From contig URLR01000035.1 in NCBI GenBank assembly GCA_900548815.1, forward strand, positions 1 to 20,178: 20,178 nucleotides of DNA, given 5' to 3'. Position numbers and translations under genes: made by a program. The notes beneath the pieces are model-generated. The model was not told the DNA's origin and ran no database searches. It saw nothing but the letters and a program-made list of their open reading frames with translations. This DNA comes from an uncultured Collinsella sp. Lineage in GTDB: Bacteria; Actinomycetota; Coriobacteriia; Coriobacteriales; Coriobacteriaceae. Below, in pieces: positions 1 through 8,216 of this stretch (position 1 is the first letter of the stretch; each line of letters starts with the position of its first letter).

Positions 1-39
1 AGGCCCGATTTTGCCTCTTGACAATGTCCTGCTCATATT

Positions 40-71
40 AAAAGGAACGTCCCCAAGTGCCGGCAGTTTGG
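40..71. repeat. REP-like repeat fragment, copy A
   Basis: Bases 40-53 (AAAAGGAACGTCCC) and 49-66 (GTCCCCAAGTGCCGGCAG) recur in inverted orientation at 11540-11571, the second with 17 of 18 bases matching. In copy B the two pieces are joined in the opposite order. Both arrangements are what would be read out of tandem copies of a roughly 27-bp unit. It lies just 3' of the antitoxin gene. This suggests a dispersed intergenic repeat; the family is not identified. Confidence 0.5.
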
Positions 72-76
72 GACAG

Positions 77-280
77 TCATTGTTGATGAGAATCGGGCGC
101 AGCGCCAAAGGCCCCGTTGGGCGAAATGTCGAACGGAAAGGTGCCGCAGCGATTGAAGGCGGCGATAAACATGCGGATGGCGTTGGACGGCGTAGTGCCC
201 ATGAGCTGGGTTGCCGCCGCGAAGGCCGCCTTTTCCTCGGGCAAGACCTTCGCGACAACCGGGGTCATGTGTTCTGCCAT
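77..280 (-). CDS. RelB/DinJ-family antitoxin
   Basis: This 67-residue protein fits the RelB/DinJ antitoxin family, small ribbon-helix-helix DNA-binding proteins that neutralise a RelE/YafQ-type RNase toxin and repress their own operon. What is seen: an N-terminal strand (PVVAKVLPEEKAAF), then a helix pair with the typical GTTPSNAIRMFIAAF pattern and a short tail containing TFPFDI, close to the family's 'iPF.i' motif. The ATG at 280 was chosen because AAAGGAAG lies 4-5 bases before it; a longer reading frame upstream (to 355) has a proline-rich start unlike the family. No toxin gene is visible: only 76 bases remain on the 3' side, and they hold a repeat fragment rather than an overlapping toxin start. 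It is therefore either an orphan antitoxin or one whose partner lies outside the window. The family call is fairly secure; activity is not known. Confidence 0.8.
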   Translation of the reverse strand: MAEHMTPVVAKVLPEEKAAFAAATQLMGTTPSNAIRMFIAAFNRCGTFPFDISPNGAFGAAPDSHQQ

Positions 281-393
281 GGCGCTTCCTTTTTGAAACG
301 ACGGTGGTGCGGATGGATGCGGGCCACGCGGCTGGGCGACGGGCTGTGAAGGCAACCCGATTGGCCCGCATCTGGAGTTTGTTCTACGGCGTT

Positions 394-438
394 GGTATTA
401 CTTGGTATTCCTAAGTATTACCCCACAGATAGAATACC
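394..438. promoter_or_regulatory. Phased GTATTA/C repeats, probable antitoxin operator
   Basis: GTATTA at 395-400, GTATTC at 405-410 and GTATTA at 415-420 are spaced exactly 10 bp apart, with an inverted copy (GAATACC, 432-438) beyond. The array lies about 115 bp upstream of the antitoxin start. Ribbon-helix-helix antitoxins usually bind short repeated boxes on one DNA face, so this is a plausible autoregulatory operator. No clear -35/-10 pair could be assigned. Confidence 0.45.
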
Positions 439-495
439 ATACCCGACCCCATGGGGACGGAGAAAAAACGGATCAATTTGTTGCTGAGTAAGTCT

Positions 496-1872
496 TTAGA
501 GCGTGATGATGTCCGAGATATTGAGGGCCCGAGCGTCAGCGGAATCGTGCGTGGCAAGCAACAGCATACGGCCGTCGAGCAAGTCGAGCACGACCTCGGT
601 GCATGCGTCGCGCGCAGCGATGTCTAGACCGGTAAAGGGCTCGTCTAGAATCACTGCGCCGCCCGGACACAGCAGGGCTCGGGCAATCTCGACGCGACGG
701 CGCTGCCCGCCCGAGAGCTCGGCCACGCGGGCATGCACATCGATCCCCGGTACCAGCAGGCGCAACAAGGCAGCGGCACTCGAGGCATTCACGCGTGCAT
801 CGGCGCACACCAGCACGTTATCCAAAGCAGAGGCGTCCTCGACCAGGCGCACGTCCTGAAACACCATGGAGCACGGTGCGCACTCCCCCGCCACCAGCGC
901 AAGCAACGTCGACTTGCCCACGCCCGAAGCGCCCATCACACAGGTGCGTCCACCGGCGGGCACATGAAGCACCAGTCCGTCGAGCGCCGGCGACCAGGGC
1001 GCCCGGTCGCCCACGGCAAGCGCAAGCTCCGCTGCAGCACCATCGCTCGCAGCCCCTGTACGCCCGCGCAGTCCATGCCCATGTGCCCGCACGGCCGCGC
1101 GCCACGCCACGGGTCCCGAAACCCGCAGCAGCCACACCAGCACGCGCTCACACGCCCACGAGGCGGCAACGACCAGCACGGTCCACGCCAGCAGATCAGC
1201 CGTCTCGATGAGCAGCTTCGCCTGATAGATGCGTTCGCCCACGGTGTCCGTCGCCATGCCGATGAGCTCCGCCGCCACGCCAGCCTTCCAGCTCATGCCG
1301 ATCACAGCGCGGGCGCACGAAAGCACAAACGGCAGGACTTCGCGCCAGGTGTGGGCACAAAACAGTCGCCAGCCCCGCACGCCATGCAGACGAAACATCT
1401 GCTCCAGCGGTTTATCCGCTTGCGTCAAACCCTCGACCAACGAAAAATACACGCCCGGAAGTGCCATCAAAAAGACCGCCGCAATGCTCACGCGCGCCGA
1501 CCCCAACCAAATGAGCAGCAGGACCACCACGCAGGCAACCGGTGTCGCCTTAACAAACGAAAGCGCCGGCGCCACCAAGCGGGCAAACGTCAGCGATCGC
1601 ACCGAGACTCCCGCCAGTACGCCGCCGCACACCGCGGCAAGCGCCAGCCCGCCCAGTATCCGCACGCCCGAGCCCGCCAAAATCGCCCAGGTACCGGCAT
1701 CGCATACCAGTCGCAGCAGCGCCACCACGACAGCGCCCGGCCCCGGCAAAATCAACGGCTGCGCTGCCAACGCCGCTGCAAAGACCCACACGGCAAGCCA
1801 AAAGGCGGCAACGGCACCTACTGCCGCCACCGCCTTCATACGCTCTGTCATTTGTCGAGCAAACGCACGCAC
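496..1872 (-). CDS. ABC transporter permease-ATPase fusion (NitT/TauT/SsuCB type)
   Basis: One 458-residue polypeptide combines the membrane and ATP-hydrolysing parts of a nitrate/sulfonate/taurine/thiamine-precursor-type importer. Residues about 10-255 are a permease with several hydrophobic helices and a coupling-loop segment around GMSWKAGVAAEL (192-203). Residues about 283-458 are an ATPase with Walker A GASGVGKST (314-322), Q-loop Gln339, signature LSGGQ (386-390), Walker B VILDEP (407-412) and switch His442. Walker A and the Q-loop are only about 19 residues apart, roughly half the usual spacing, so the nucleotide domain is unusually compact (about 175 residues). The GTG start at 1872 lies 3 bases after the stop of the substrate-binding protein gene, with GGAG inside the end of that gene, so translation is probably coupled. 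Last gene of the hydrogenase operon. The substrate cannot be inferred from the sequence. Confidence 0.85.
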   Translation of the reverse strand: MRAFARQMTERMKAVAAVGAVAAFWLAVWVFAAALAAQPLILPGPGAVVVALLRLVCDAGTWAILAGSGVRILGGLALAAVCGGVLAGVSVRSLTFARLVAPALSFVKATPVACVVVLLLIWLGSARVSIAAVFLMALPGVYFSLVEGLTQADKPLEQMFRLHGVRGWRLFCAHTWREVLPFVLSCARAVIGMSWKAGVAAELIGMATDTVGERIYQAKLLIETADLLAWTVLVVAASWACERVLVWLLRVSGPVAWRAAVRAHGHGLRGRTGAASDGAAAELALAVGDRAPWSPALDGLVLHVPAGGRTCVMGASGVGKSTLLALVAGECAPCSMVFQDVRLVEDASALDNVLVCADARVNASSAAALLRLLVPGIDVHARVAELSGGQRRRVEIARALLCPGGAVILDEPFTGLDIAARDACTEVVLDLLDGRMLLLATHDSADARALNISDIITL

Positions 1873-1875
1873 GGG

Positions 1876-2934
1876 CTACTCCATGTAGTAGAAATCGTCA
1901 GCCGGGAGCTTGCCGCCCACGGCGCTCGCGTCCGCATCGGCCAGCACCTGCAGGTACCCACCGAGCGCCGCCTTCATATCCTTCCCCGTCTGGCACACGA
2001 GCATGCACCCGGGAATCGCCTTTTCGGCAATCGTGGCGTTATCCACGATGCCCGCATCGACCACGGCCTGAGCCCAGCCCGCCGGCGCCGCATTGACGGC
2101 CTTCACGCTCGCCTCATGGCGGCGCAAGAATTCCGCCACGGCCTCGGGATGCTCCTCGGCAAAGGCACGGCGCACCACGGTCACGCCCGTCAGCAGGCGC
2201 GAACCCGTGTCACCCGCCAGCTCATCCCACACATCAGTCAGATTTACCGGTGCCGACAGCTTGCCCTCGCTCTTGGCGATGGCAGCGGTCTTGAACGGCT
2301 CCGGCAGCACGCCCACGGCGGACGGGTCGGCAAGCAGGGCCGACAGCACCTCGGTGGGCTCGCTCTTAAACTCGAGCGTCACCTGGCCGGTCAGGCCCGC
2401 GCGCTCCAGCAGGTAGTTCATGACGTACTCTGGCGTGGTGCCCTTGCCCGTCATGTAGACGGTATGGCCCGCCAAATCGCCAAACGAGGCCACACTCGCG
2501 TCGCCCGTCACCACGCTCAGCACGCCCAGCGTGTTGATGTCGATGACCTGCACCGCATCCTCGGTCTTGTTGTAGAGCACGCTCGCCACGTTGGCGGGCA
2601 CTAGGGCGATATCGACATCGCCCTGAATCACCTTGGGCACGATCTCGTCAGCGGCAGTGTTAATCGCAAAGTCGAACTCATTGTCCGTCTCGCCATCGGT
2701 CGCCTGGCCCATAAACCGCACCAGCCCAATCGACGTCGGCCCCTTGAGCGAGGCGACGTGCACCTCGACCGGCTCGGCAGCGGCACCGTCAGCGGCAGAC
2801 CCGGCAGCCGAGCCCGCGGCGGACCCGGCACCGGCAGCCCCGCCGCCACAGCCCGCGAGCGCAAGCGACAGGGCGCCCGCGGCGAGCGCCGAGGCAAACC
2901 CCCGGCGCGACATCTCAACATCAAACGCGCGCAT
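1876..2934 (-). CDS. ABC transporter substrate-binding lipoprotein (NMT1/SsuA-like)
   Basis: This is a probable periplasmic-type binding protein (352 residues) that delivers a small solute to the permease-ATPase encoded next. The N-terminus reads MSRRGF (residues 8-13), a twin-arginine motif, followed by a hydrophobic stretch and a lipobox LAGC with Cys29, so it is likely exported and lipid-anchored, possibly by Tat. A flexible Gly/Ser/Ala linker follows. The body resembles NMT1/THI5/SsuA-like proteins: it contains GDVDIALVPANVASVLY and a GKGTTPEYVMNYLL segment. The ATG at 2934 was chosen, 11 bases after GAGGGG and 2 bases past the hydrogenase stop; a GTG at 2943 overlaps that stop but lies only 2 bases from the ribosome site. 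Family is fairly sure; ligand unknown. Confidence 0.82.
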   Translation of the reverse strand: MRAFDVEMSRRGFASALAAGALSLALAGCGGGAAGAGSAAGSAAGSAADGAAAEPVEVHVASLKGPTSIGLVRFMGQATDGETDNEFDFAINTAADEIVPKVIQGDVDIALVPANVASVLYNKTEDAVQVIDINTLGVLSVVTGDASVASFGDLAGHTVYMTGKGTTPEYVMNYLLERAGLTGQVTLEFKSEPTEVLSALLADPSAVGVLPEPFKTAAIAKSEGKLSAPVNLTDVWDELAGDTGSRLLTGVTVVRRAFAEEHPEAVAEFLRRHEASVKAVNAAPAGWAQAVVDAGIVDNATIAEKAIPGCMLVCQTGKDMKAALGGYLQVLADADASAVGGKLPADDFYYME

Positions 2935-2936
2935 CG

Positions 2937-4748
2937 CTAGCACGTCCCCTCGTTAGGCATCGTCCATGCGCGATGGTCGGTATGCAGCAATTCCTCGGCC
3001 AGCGGCGAGAGCGGCTCGCCCAAGAACTCGCGGTAGCACGCCTGGACATCGGGATTCTCGTGCGAGAAGCGAATGTCCGCAGCGGCATCCAGGCCCCACA
3101 GCACCTGGCCGCGCTCGGCCGCCAGCTCGCAGCCGTCGTGGATGGGCTGACCGCCACCACCGACGCACCCGCCCGGGCATGCCATAACCTCAACGAAGTC
3201 ATAGCTCACACGGCCGTCGCGAATCGCGTCGAGCAGGCGGGCGGCGTTGCCCAGCCCGTGCGCCACGGCAACACGCACCTTGGTGCCATCGATATCGGCG
3301 ACGGCTTCCTTCCAGCCATCCAGGCCACGCACGTCGGTAAAGAAATCGGCATCCGGGTTCTTGCCCGTCACCAGGTAATAGGCCGAGCGCACAGCGGCTT
3401 CCATCACGCCGCCCGTGGCGCCAAAGATCACACCCGCGCCCGTGCCAAAGCCCAGCGGCGTGTCGAGCGGCTCCTCGACCAGCGTGTCCACGCTCACGTG
3501 GCTCGCGCGGATCATGCGCACCATCTCGCGCACCGTCAGCGCAACGTCCACATCGGGCGTGCCGCCCTCGCCCACCATGCTCGGCAGCGCGCACTCGGCC
3601 TTCTTGGCCGTGCACGGCATAACGGACACCACGAACAGGCGCTCGGACTCCACGCCCAGCACCTTGGCGTAGTAGGTCTTGGCAATAGCGCCGAACATCT
3701 GCTGCGGCGACTTGGACGTAGACAGGCTGTCGACAAACTCCGGATAGCGCGCCTTCACAAAGCGCACCCAACCCGGGCAGCAGCTCGTAAACATGGGCCA
3801 GCCGCGGCTGTCACCCTCGCCCTTGGCGGCGGCGCCCAAGCGCTCGAGCAGCTCGGAGCCCTCCTCCATAATGGTGAGATCGGCCGAGAAATCGGTGTCG
3901 AACACGTACTCAAAGCCAACGCGACGCAGCGCGCAAGTCAGGCGCTCAACGGTGGCCTCCTCGCGCGGAATGCCGAGTTCCTCGCCCCAGGCGCTGCGCA
4001 CGGCAGGCGCGATCTGCACCAGCACGATCTTGTCGGGATTAGCGAGCGCGTCGAACACGGTCTCGGTATCGTCGCGCTCGCGCAGTGCGCCCGTCGGACA
4101 ATGCGTAACGCACTGGCCGCACGCGACGCAATCGGTCTTGCCGATCGGCGCGCGCCCGCGGGTACCCACAGCGGTATGCGTGGCGCGGTTGGTCAGGTCC
4201 CAAATCCCTAGGCCCTGCACGCTCTCGCACACCTTGATGCAGCGCATGCATTTAATGCACTTGTCGTTTTCGCGGATGATGGGAAAATCGAAATCCCAGC
4301 CCTCGCCCGCCAAATGCCTTTGATACGGCAGATAGAAAATGCCCAGGTCGTTGGCGATGGTCTGTAGGTTGCAGTTGCCGCTGCGCACGCAGCTCGTGCA
4401 CTGCGAATCGTGCTGAGACAGCAGCAGCTGCACGTTGGTGCGACGGGCCTCGCGGGCCTTGGGGCTGTTGGTGTGGACCACCATGCCGTCGAGCACGTAG
4501 TTGTTGCAGGCTGCGACCAGCTGATCGCAGCCCTCAACCTCGACCACGCACACGCGGCAGCCGCCAATCTCGTTTAGATCGCGCAGGTAGCACAGGGTGG
4601 GAATCTGAATGCCGACGGACTTGGCCGCATCCAGGATCGTGGTGTGCTCGGGCACCACGACTTCGCAGTTATCGATAATGAGCCTGACCATGTTGTGCGC
4701 TCCGTTTTCGCTGTAGTCGCCGACAGTGGTTTTGTTGAGCTCTACCAT
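2937..4748 (-). CDS. hydA: [FeFe]-hydrogenase catalytic subunit
   Basis: This enzyme interconverts protons and H2 in the cytoplasm. At 603 residues it has the full CpI-like set: a plant-type [2Fe-2S] site (Cys53, 64, 67, 81), a His-Cys3 [4Fe-4S] site (His113, Cys117, 120, 126), two ferredoxin-type clusters (Cys164/167/170/174 and 207/210/213/217), then the H-domain. All three H-cluster signatures are present: TSCCPGW (321-327), MPCTAKKAE (377-385) and ACPGGCVGGGGQP (523-535). The spacing of the ligand cysteines (324, 379, 524, 528) is almost that of Clostridium CpI. The C-terminal small-subunit-like tail ends in LLHTDHRAW. The ATG at 4748 was chosen because GGAGGGAGG precedes it by 8 bases; it overlaps the previous stop by 7 bases (ATGGTAG), implying coupled translation. 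No HydE/F/G maturases are in the window. Confidence 0.96.
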   Translation of the reverse strand: MVELNKTTVGDYSENGAHNMVRLIIDNCEVVVPEHTTILDAAKSVGIQIPTLCYLRDLNEIGGCRVCVVEVEGCDQLVAACNNYVLDGMVVHTNSPKAREARRTNVQLLLSQHDSQCTSCVRSGNCNLQTIANDLGIFYLPYQRHLAGEGWDFDFPIIRENDKCIKCMRCIKVCESVQGLGIWDLTNRATHTAVGTRGRAPIGKTDCVACGQCVTHCPTGALRERDDTETVFDALANPDKIVLVQIAPAVRSAWGEELGIPREEATVERLTCALRRVGFEYVFDTDFSADLTIMEEGSELLERLGAAAKGEGDSRGWPMFTSCCPGWVRFVKARYPEFVDSLSTSKSPQQMFGAIAKTYYAKVLGVESERLFVVSVMPCTAKKAECALPSMVGEGGTPDVDVALTVREMVRMIRASHVSVDTLVEEPLDTPLGFGTGAGVIFGATGGVMEAAVRSAYYLVTGKNPDADFFTDVRGLDGWKEAVADIDGTKVRVAVAHGLGNAARLLDAIRDGRVSYDFVEVMACPGGCVGGGGQPIHDGCELAAERGQVLWGLDAAADIRFSHENPDVQACYREFLGEPLSPLAEELLHTDHRAWTMPNEGTC

Positions 4749-6574
4749 TCCAGGTTCCTCCCTCCGCGGAACGCACCAAAGCCAAAGTGGTCGCAACGCA
4801 GGCAGCGACTCGCCTCTTGGCGTGCCTCCTCCTCGGTAAGGCCCTGTTCGACCAGATTCCAATCGTGAATGCGCTCGCCGGCCTCGCGCTCGCCCAGCTC
4901 GCAGCGGCCGCACTCGTGCTTGCCCTTAAATTGCACGGTCGGCAGCTCCACGTCGAGCTTAATCTTGTGGTCGAAGCCCAGGTAGTGGTCGATATTTGCC
5001 GAAGCCACGCGGCCGGCGTTGATAGCACGGATGACGGTGGCGGGGCCGGTCTGGCAGTCGCCGCCGCTAAAGAGGCCATCGAAGTTGGGCACGGCGCCGT
5101 CCGAATCGGTGACGACGCGACCCCACTTGCAGGCGATGCCCATGTCCTCAAACGGCTTGGAGTCGATGTCCTGACCAATGGCCACGAACACGCGCTCGCA
5201 GGGGATGACCTGCTCGGGCGTGGCGGCGGCACGCGGGGCCGGGCGCCCACGGCGGGGCTCGCCGATAATCTGCGGCTGCACGCGCAGGCCCCTCACACGA
5301 CCGTCCTCGCCCGTCTCGATGGCGAGCGGGGCCGTCAGCTCCAGCACCTCGCAGCCCTCGGCCTGGGCACCGGCGATCTCGGCGTCCTGGGCCGTCATAT
5401 CGCAGATGCGGCGGCGGTAGACGATGCTTACCTTTTCGGCGCCGCAGCGCACGGCAGAGCGGGCCACGTCCATGGCCACGTTGCCGCCGCCGATAACGCA
5501 CACGCGCTGGCCGCTCAGGTCGGGCAGCGCGTCGTCACCGATGGCGCGCAGCATCTTGACGGCCGACTCCACGCCGTGAGCCTCTTCGCCCGGAAGGCCG
5601 AGCTTCTTGTCGCTGTGGGCACCGATGGCCAGGTAGACGGCATCGAACTCGTCGCGCAGGCGAGCGAGCTCCTCGCCGTTCACGGAGTGGTCGAGCTCCA
5701 CGTCGATACCGACGCTCAAGATCCAGTCGATCTCGGCCTGCAGGCGCTCGCGCGGCAGACGGTAGCTGGGAATGCCATAGCGCAGCATGCCGCCCAGGTG
5801 GTGGCGCTGCTCAAAAATGGTCACCTTGTGGCCCATCACGGCCAGGTAGTAAGCGCAGGAAAGACCGGCCGGGCCGCCGCCGATCACAGCGACGCGCTTA
5901 CCGGTGTTGTCCACTACATGCGGCTTGTAATCGTTGAGGTCGCTGTGCTCAACGGCAAAACGCTTGAGGGCGAGGATGTTCATGGGATCGTCGACCATGC
6001 CGCGACGGCAGTGCATCTCGCAGGGATGCTCGCACACCAAACCGCAGACGAGCGGCAGCGGGTTGTTCTTGCGGATGACCTTGACGGCATCGGCATAGCG
6101 GCCGGCCTCGACCAACGAAATGTAACCGGGAATGTCGACGTGCGCCGGGCAGCCCGAGACGCACGGGACGCGGGCCTCGCGGTCAAAGCCACAGGAGTGC
6201 TCGCGGATATGGTGCTCAAAATCATCGCGGAAACCGCGGATGGCGGTGAGTGCCATGGCGCCGGCCTCGTAACCGATGGCGCAGTCGCTCGAAAGATAGA
6301 TGGTGCGGACCGTGCGCTCAATCAAGTTGAGTGTGGACTCGTCGGCGCGGCCCTCGAGCACATCGGCGAGCAGGTCGCTCAGCGCGCTCAGGCCCACGCG
6401 GCAGGGCGTGCACTTGCCGCAGCTCTGGGTGGAGCACAGGTTGACGAGCGCCGCCGTAAACTCGACGGGGCACGGGGCGAGCGAACTCACCGCCAGACGA
6501 CGTCCGAGTGCATCGTGCAGGTCGTCCATGACGGCCTGAGCGTGGCTGCGTTCCATTACGTGCAGTCGAGCCAT
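4742..6574 (-). CDS. NuoF-type Fe-S domain fused to GltD/NfnB-like NAD(P)H oxidoreductase
   Basis: This 610-residue flavoprotein is probably the electron-transfer partner of the hydrogenase. Residues about 45-130 match the C-terminal [4Fe-4S] domain of NuoF (SCGKCTPCR with Cys52, 55, 58 and a fourth Cys98 in SSDCAIGYEAG), but the FMN/NADH-binding part of NuoF is absent. Residues about 130-215 are the cysteine-rich N-terminal domain of glutamate synthase small subunits (Cys138, 142, 177, 181, 185, 189). The rest carries two dinucleotide-binding folds: VIGGGPAGLS (from 230) for FAD and VIGGGNVAMD (from 360) for NAD(P)H, and a GGDCQTGPATVI segment. Further cysteine pairs occur near the end (555/558, 591/594). 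The ATG at 6574 follows GAGGGG by about 6 bases; a GTG at 6589 has no such site. First gene of the operon. It could serve NADPH-linked H2 metabolism or, less likely, glutamate synthesis; no large GltB subunit is present. Confidence 0.88.
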   Translation of the reverse strand: MARLHVMERSHAQAVMDDLHDALGRRLAVSSLAPCPVEFTAALVNLCSTQSCGKCTPCRVGLSALSDLLADVLEGRADESTLNLIERTVRTIYLSSDCAIGYEAGAMALTAIRGFRDDFEHHIREHSCGFDREARVPCVSGCPAHVDIPGYISLVEAGRYADAVKVIRKNNPLPLVCGLVCEHPCEMHCRRGMVDDPMNILALKRFAVEHSDLNDYKPHVVDNTGKRVAVIGGGPAGLSCAYYLAVMGHKVTIFEQRHHLGGMLRYGIPSYRLPRERLQAEIDWILSVGIDVELDHSVNGEELARLRDEFDAVYLAIGAHSDKKLGLPGEEAHGVESAVKMLRAIGDDALPDLSGQRVCVIGGGNVAMDVARSAVRCGAEKVSIVYRRRICDMTAQDAEIAGAQAEGCEVLELTAPLAIETGEDGRVRGLRVQPQIIGEPRRGRPAPRAAATPEQVIPCERVFVAIGQDIDSKPFEDMGIACKWGRVVTDSDGAVPNFDGLFSGGDCQTGPATVIRAINAGRVASANIDHYLGFDHKIKLDVELPTVQFKGKHECGRCELGEREAGERIHDWNLVEQGLTEEEARQEASRCLRCDHFGFGAFRGGRNLEW

Positions 6575-6661
6575 AAGATCCCCTCTCACATGGCAGCCCG
6601 GAGGCGAGGCCGGGCGAAATTGCTACACGCACAACACTGACCTAAAAAGTTGTGAGGTCTC

Positions 6662-6721
6662 CATACGGTTCGGCAGGCGGTATAAAATGTCACCCTCAGC
6701 GGTGAAATAGAACATTACCGC
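6662..6721. promoter_or_regulatory. Nested dyads upstream of hydrogenase operon
   Basis: The region between the glucosidase terminator and the operon start contains GCGGT...ACCGC (6699-6721, 13-base gap) and TCACC-CTCAGC-GGTGA (about 6690-6705), plus a further GCGGTA at about 6678. These interleaved half-sites suggest regulator binding. No convincing -35/-10 pair, Rex site or FNR site could be assigned. Confidence 0.3.
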
Positions 6722-6754
6722 AGATAAATGCCATATTTGATAAAACGCGTTACC

Positions 6755-6798
6755 AAACGACAATGCCCCGCCCACGCAATCACGTGGGCGGGGCATTG
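6755..6798 (-). terminator. Intrinsic terminator of the alpha-glucoside operon
   Basis: A perfect 16-bp GC-rich stem (6761-6776 with 6783-6798, six-base loop) lies about 33 bp past the stop of the GH4 gene. Read on the minus strand it is followed by a short T-rich tract (TCGTTTGG). It would end the PTS transcript before the hydrogenase operon. Confidence 0.8.
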
Positions 6799-6830
6799 CT
6801 TCAGGCATGCGGCCAGCGACCCTGTTGCTT

Positions 6831-8213
6831 TTACTTAAGCTCGGGCCAGTAACCCTTGTTGGCCTCGATCATGTCGTCGAGAACCTCCTTGGCGACCTTC
6901 ATCGACGGCACGGTCTTGTTGAGCGTAAAGGCCTTAAGCGCCTTCTCGTACGAACCCTCGATCGTAGCCTCGACAATGAGCTTCTCGGAGTTCAGCTGCT
7001 GCATCATGAGGCCCTGCTGGAACAGCGGAATGTTGTCGCGGCTGATGACCTCGGGGCCGTTCTTGCCAATGTAGGCAGGCAGCTCGACCATAGCGTCGTA
7101 GGGCATGTTGGGGATGGCGCCCTTGTTCTCGCAAATGACCAGGAAGCGCTGCTTGGTGTCGTTCTTCAGAGCGATAGCCAGATCGGCAATCCAGTCGCCG
7201 TGGCTGCCCGCATAGAACGTGCTCTCGTCGATCTCGCCCGTCTTCTCGTAATGGTCGATACCATCAAAGAGGTTCTTCTCACGCGTCTCCTCAACCTCGT
7301 TAGCACGGGTGCGCTCGGGGTTGGAGTGCTCGACGAACTCCTTCTGCTGCAGGTAGTAGTTCAGATACGTGTTGGGCAGGTACTCCGGGAAGCACTCCAT
7401 GATCTCGTACTCGCCCTTCCAGACGTAGTACCAGCTGCCCTTGGTGTGGCGGTTCTGCTCGGGGTGCTCGTCGACGGCCTCCTCGGGCTTCTTTGCCATG
7501 AGCGAGCCCATGCCCTTGAGGTAAGAGTCGGGCAGCAGAATCTCATGCTCCTTGATGTACTCGCGCAGCTGCGGGAGCACCTCCTCGCCCTTGTGGCGGA
7601 TCGAGGTGAACCAACCAAAGTGGTTGAGGCCAAAGTAATCGTACTCAACATCCTTCTTGTCGATATCGAGCGCGGCGCAAACCACGTCGATGATCGCGAT
7701 CGGCATGTCGCAGATGTTGATGATACGAGCGTTGGGACGCAGCACGCGGCAGCCCTCGGAGACGATGGCGGCAGGGTTGGAGTAGTTGAGAATCCAGTAG
7801 TCCTTCTTGGCGTACTTCTCAACGTCATCGATCAGCTCGACCATGGGGAAGATGGTGCGCATGCCGTAGGCAAGGCCGCCGCAACCGCAAGTCTCCTGAC
7901 CCACGCAGCCGTGACGCAGCGGAATCTTCTCGTCCTGCTCGCGCATGGCGTAGCCGCCCACGCGCATCTGGGCAAACACGAAGCTCGCGTCGGTAAAAGC
8001 CGTCTTTTTGTCGGTGGTCACCGTGAGCTTGATGTCCAGGCCGAGGTCCTCGTGCAAAATCCAGTCCACGAGCACGCCGATCTTGCGCTGGCGCTCCTCG
8101 TTGATGTCGTACAGACGAATCTCGTCAACGTCGAGCTCGTCCTTGCGCAGGGCGATGGACTTGACGATGCCGGGGGTAAAGGTGGATCCGCCACCACACA
8201 GAGTAATGATCAT
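6831..8213 (-). CDS. 6-phospho-alpha-glucosidase, glycoside hydrolase family 4
   Basis: This 460-residue enzyme would hydrolyse the alpha-glucoside 6-phosphate delivered by the adjacent PTS, giving glucose-6-phosphate and a second sugar, using NAD+ and a divalent metal through the GH4 redox-elimination mechanism. What is seen: the N-terminal nucleotide-binding turn GGGSTFTPG (7-15), the metal-ligand motif CDMP (168-171) and NHFGW (197-201). In GH4, CDMP with Asp is typical of 6-phospho-alpha-glucosidases (MalH/GlvA), whereas 6-phospho-beta-glucosidases have CNVP; this supports an alpha-linked substrate such as maltose-6-phosphate. Length fits the family. The ATG at 8213 follows GAAGGAG inside the end of the EIICB gene, 3 bases beyond its stop. 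Last gene of the operon. Exact substrate (maltose, trehalose or sucrose isomers) is not determined. Confidence 0.9.
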   Translation of the reverse strand: MIITLCGGGSTFTPGIVKSIALRKDELDVDEIRLYDINEERQRKIGVLVDWILHEDLGLDIKLTVTTDKKTAFTDASFVFAQMRVGGYAMREQDEKIPLRHGCVGQETCGCGGLAYGMRTIFPMVELIDDVEKYAKKDYWILNYSNPAAIVSEGCRVLRPNARIINICDMPIAIIDVVCAALDIDKKDVEYDYFGLNHFGWFTSIRHKGEEVLPQLREYIKEHEILLPDSYLKGMGSLMAKKPEEAVDEHPEQNRHTKGSWYYVWKGEYEIMECFPEYLPNTYLNYYLQQKEFVEHSNPERTRANEVEETREKNLFDGIDHYEKTGEIDESTFYAGSHGDWIADLAIALKNDTKQRFLVICENKGAIPNMPYDAMVELPAYIGKNGPEVISRDNIPLFQQGLMMQQLNSEKLIVEATIEGSYEKALKAFTLNKTVPSMKVAKEVLDDMIEANKGYWPELK

Positions 8214-8216
8214 TGT

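Noticed and set aside
1..35. ATG on the minus strand at 35 opening a frame (MSRTLSRGKIG) toward the window edge, possibly a toxin or transposase start
   Set aside because: Only 11 codons are visible, with no clear ribosome site and no resemblance to RelE-type toxins.
447..458. CCCCATGGGG palindrome after the ABC operon as a terminator
   Set aside because: It leaves no loop, and the T run on the minus strand comes before it, not after.
733..2604. 623-residue plus-strand open frame over the ABC genes
   Set aside because: Arg/His/Gln-rich shadow of high-GC antisense codons; crosses two real genes.
4787..6640. 617-residue plus-strand open frame opposite the flavoprotein
   Set aside because: Antisense shadow; the minus-strand frame has clear domains and a ribosome site.
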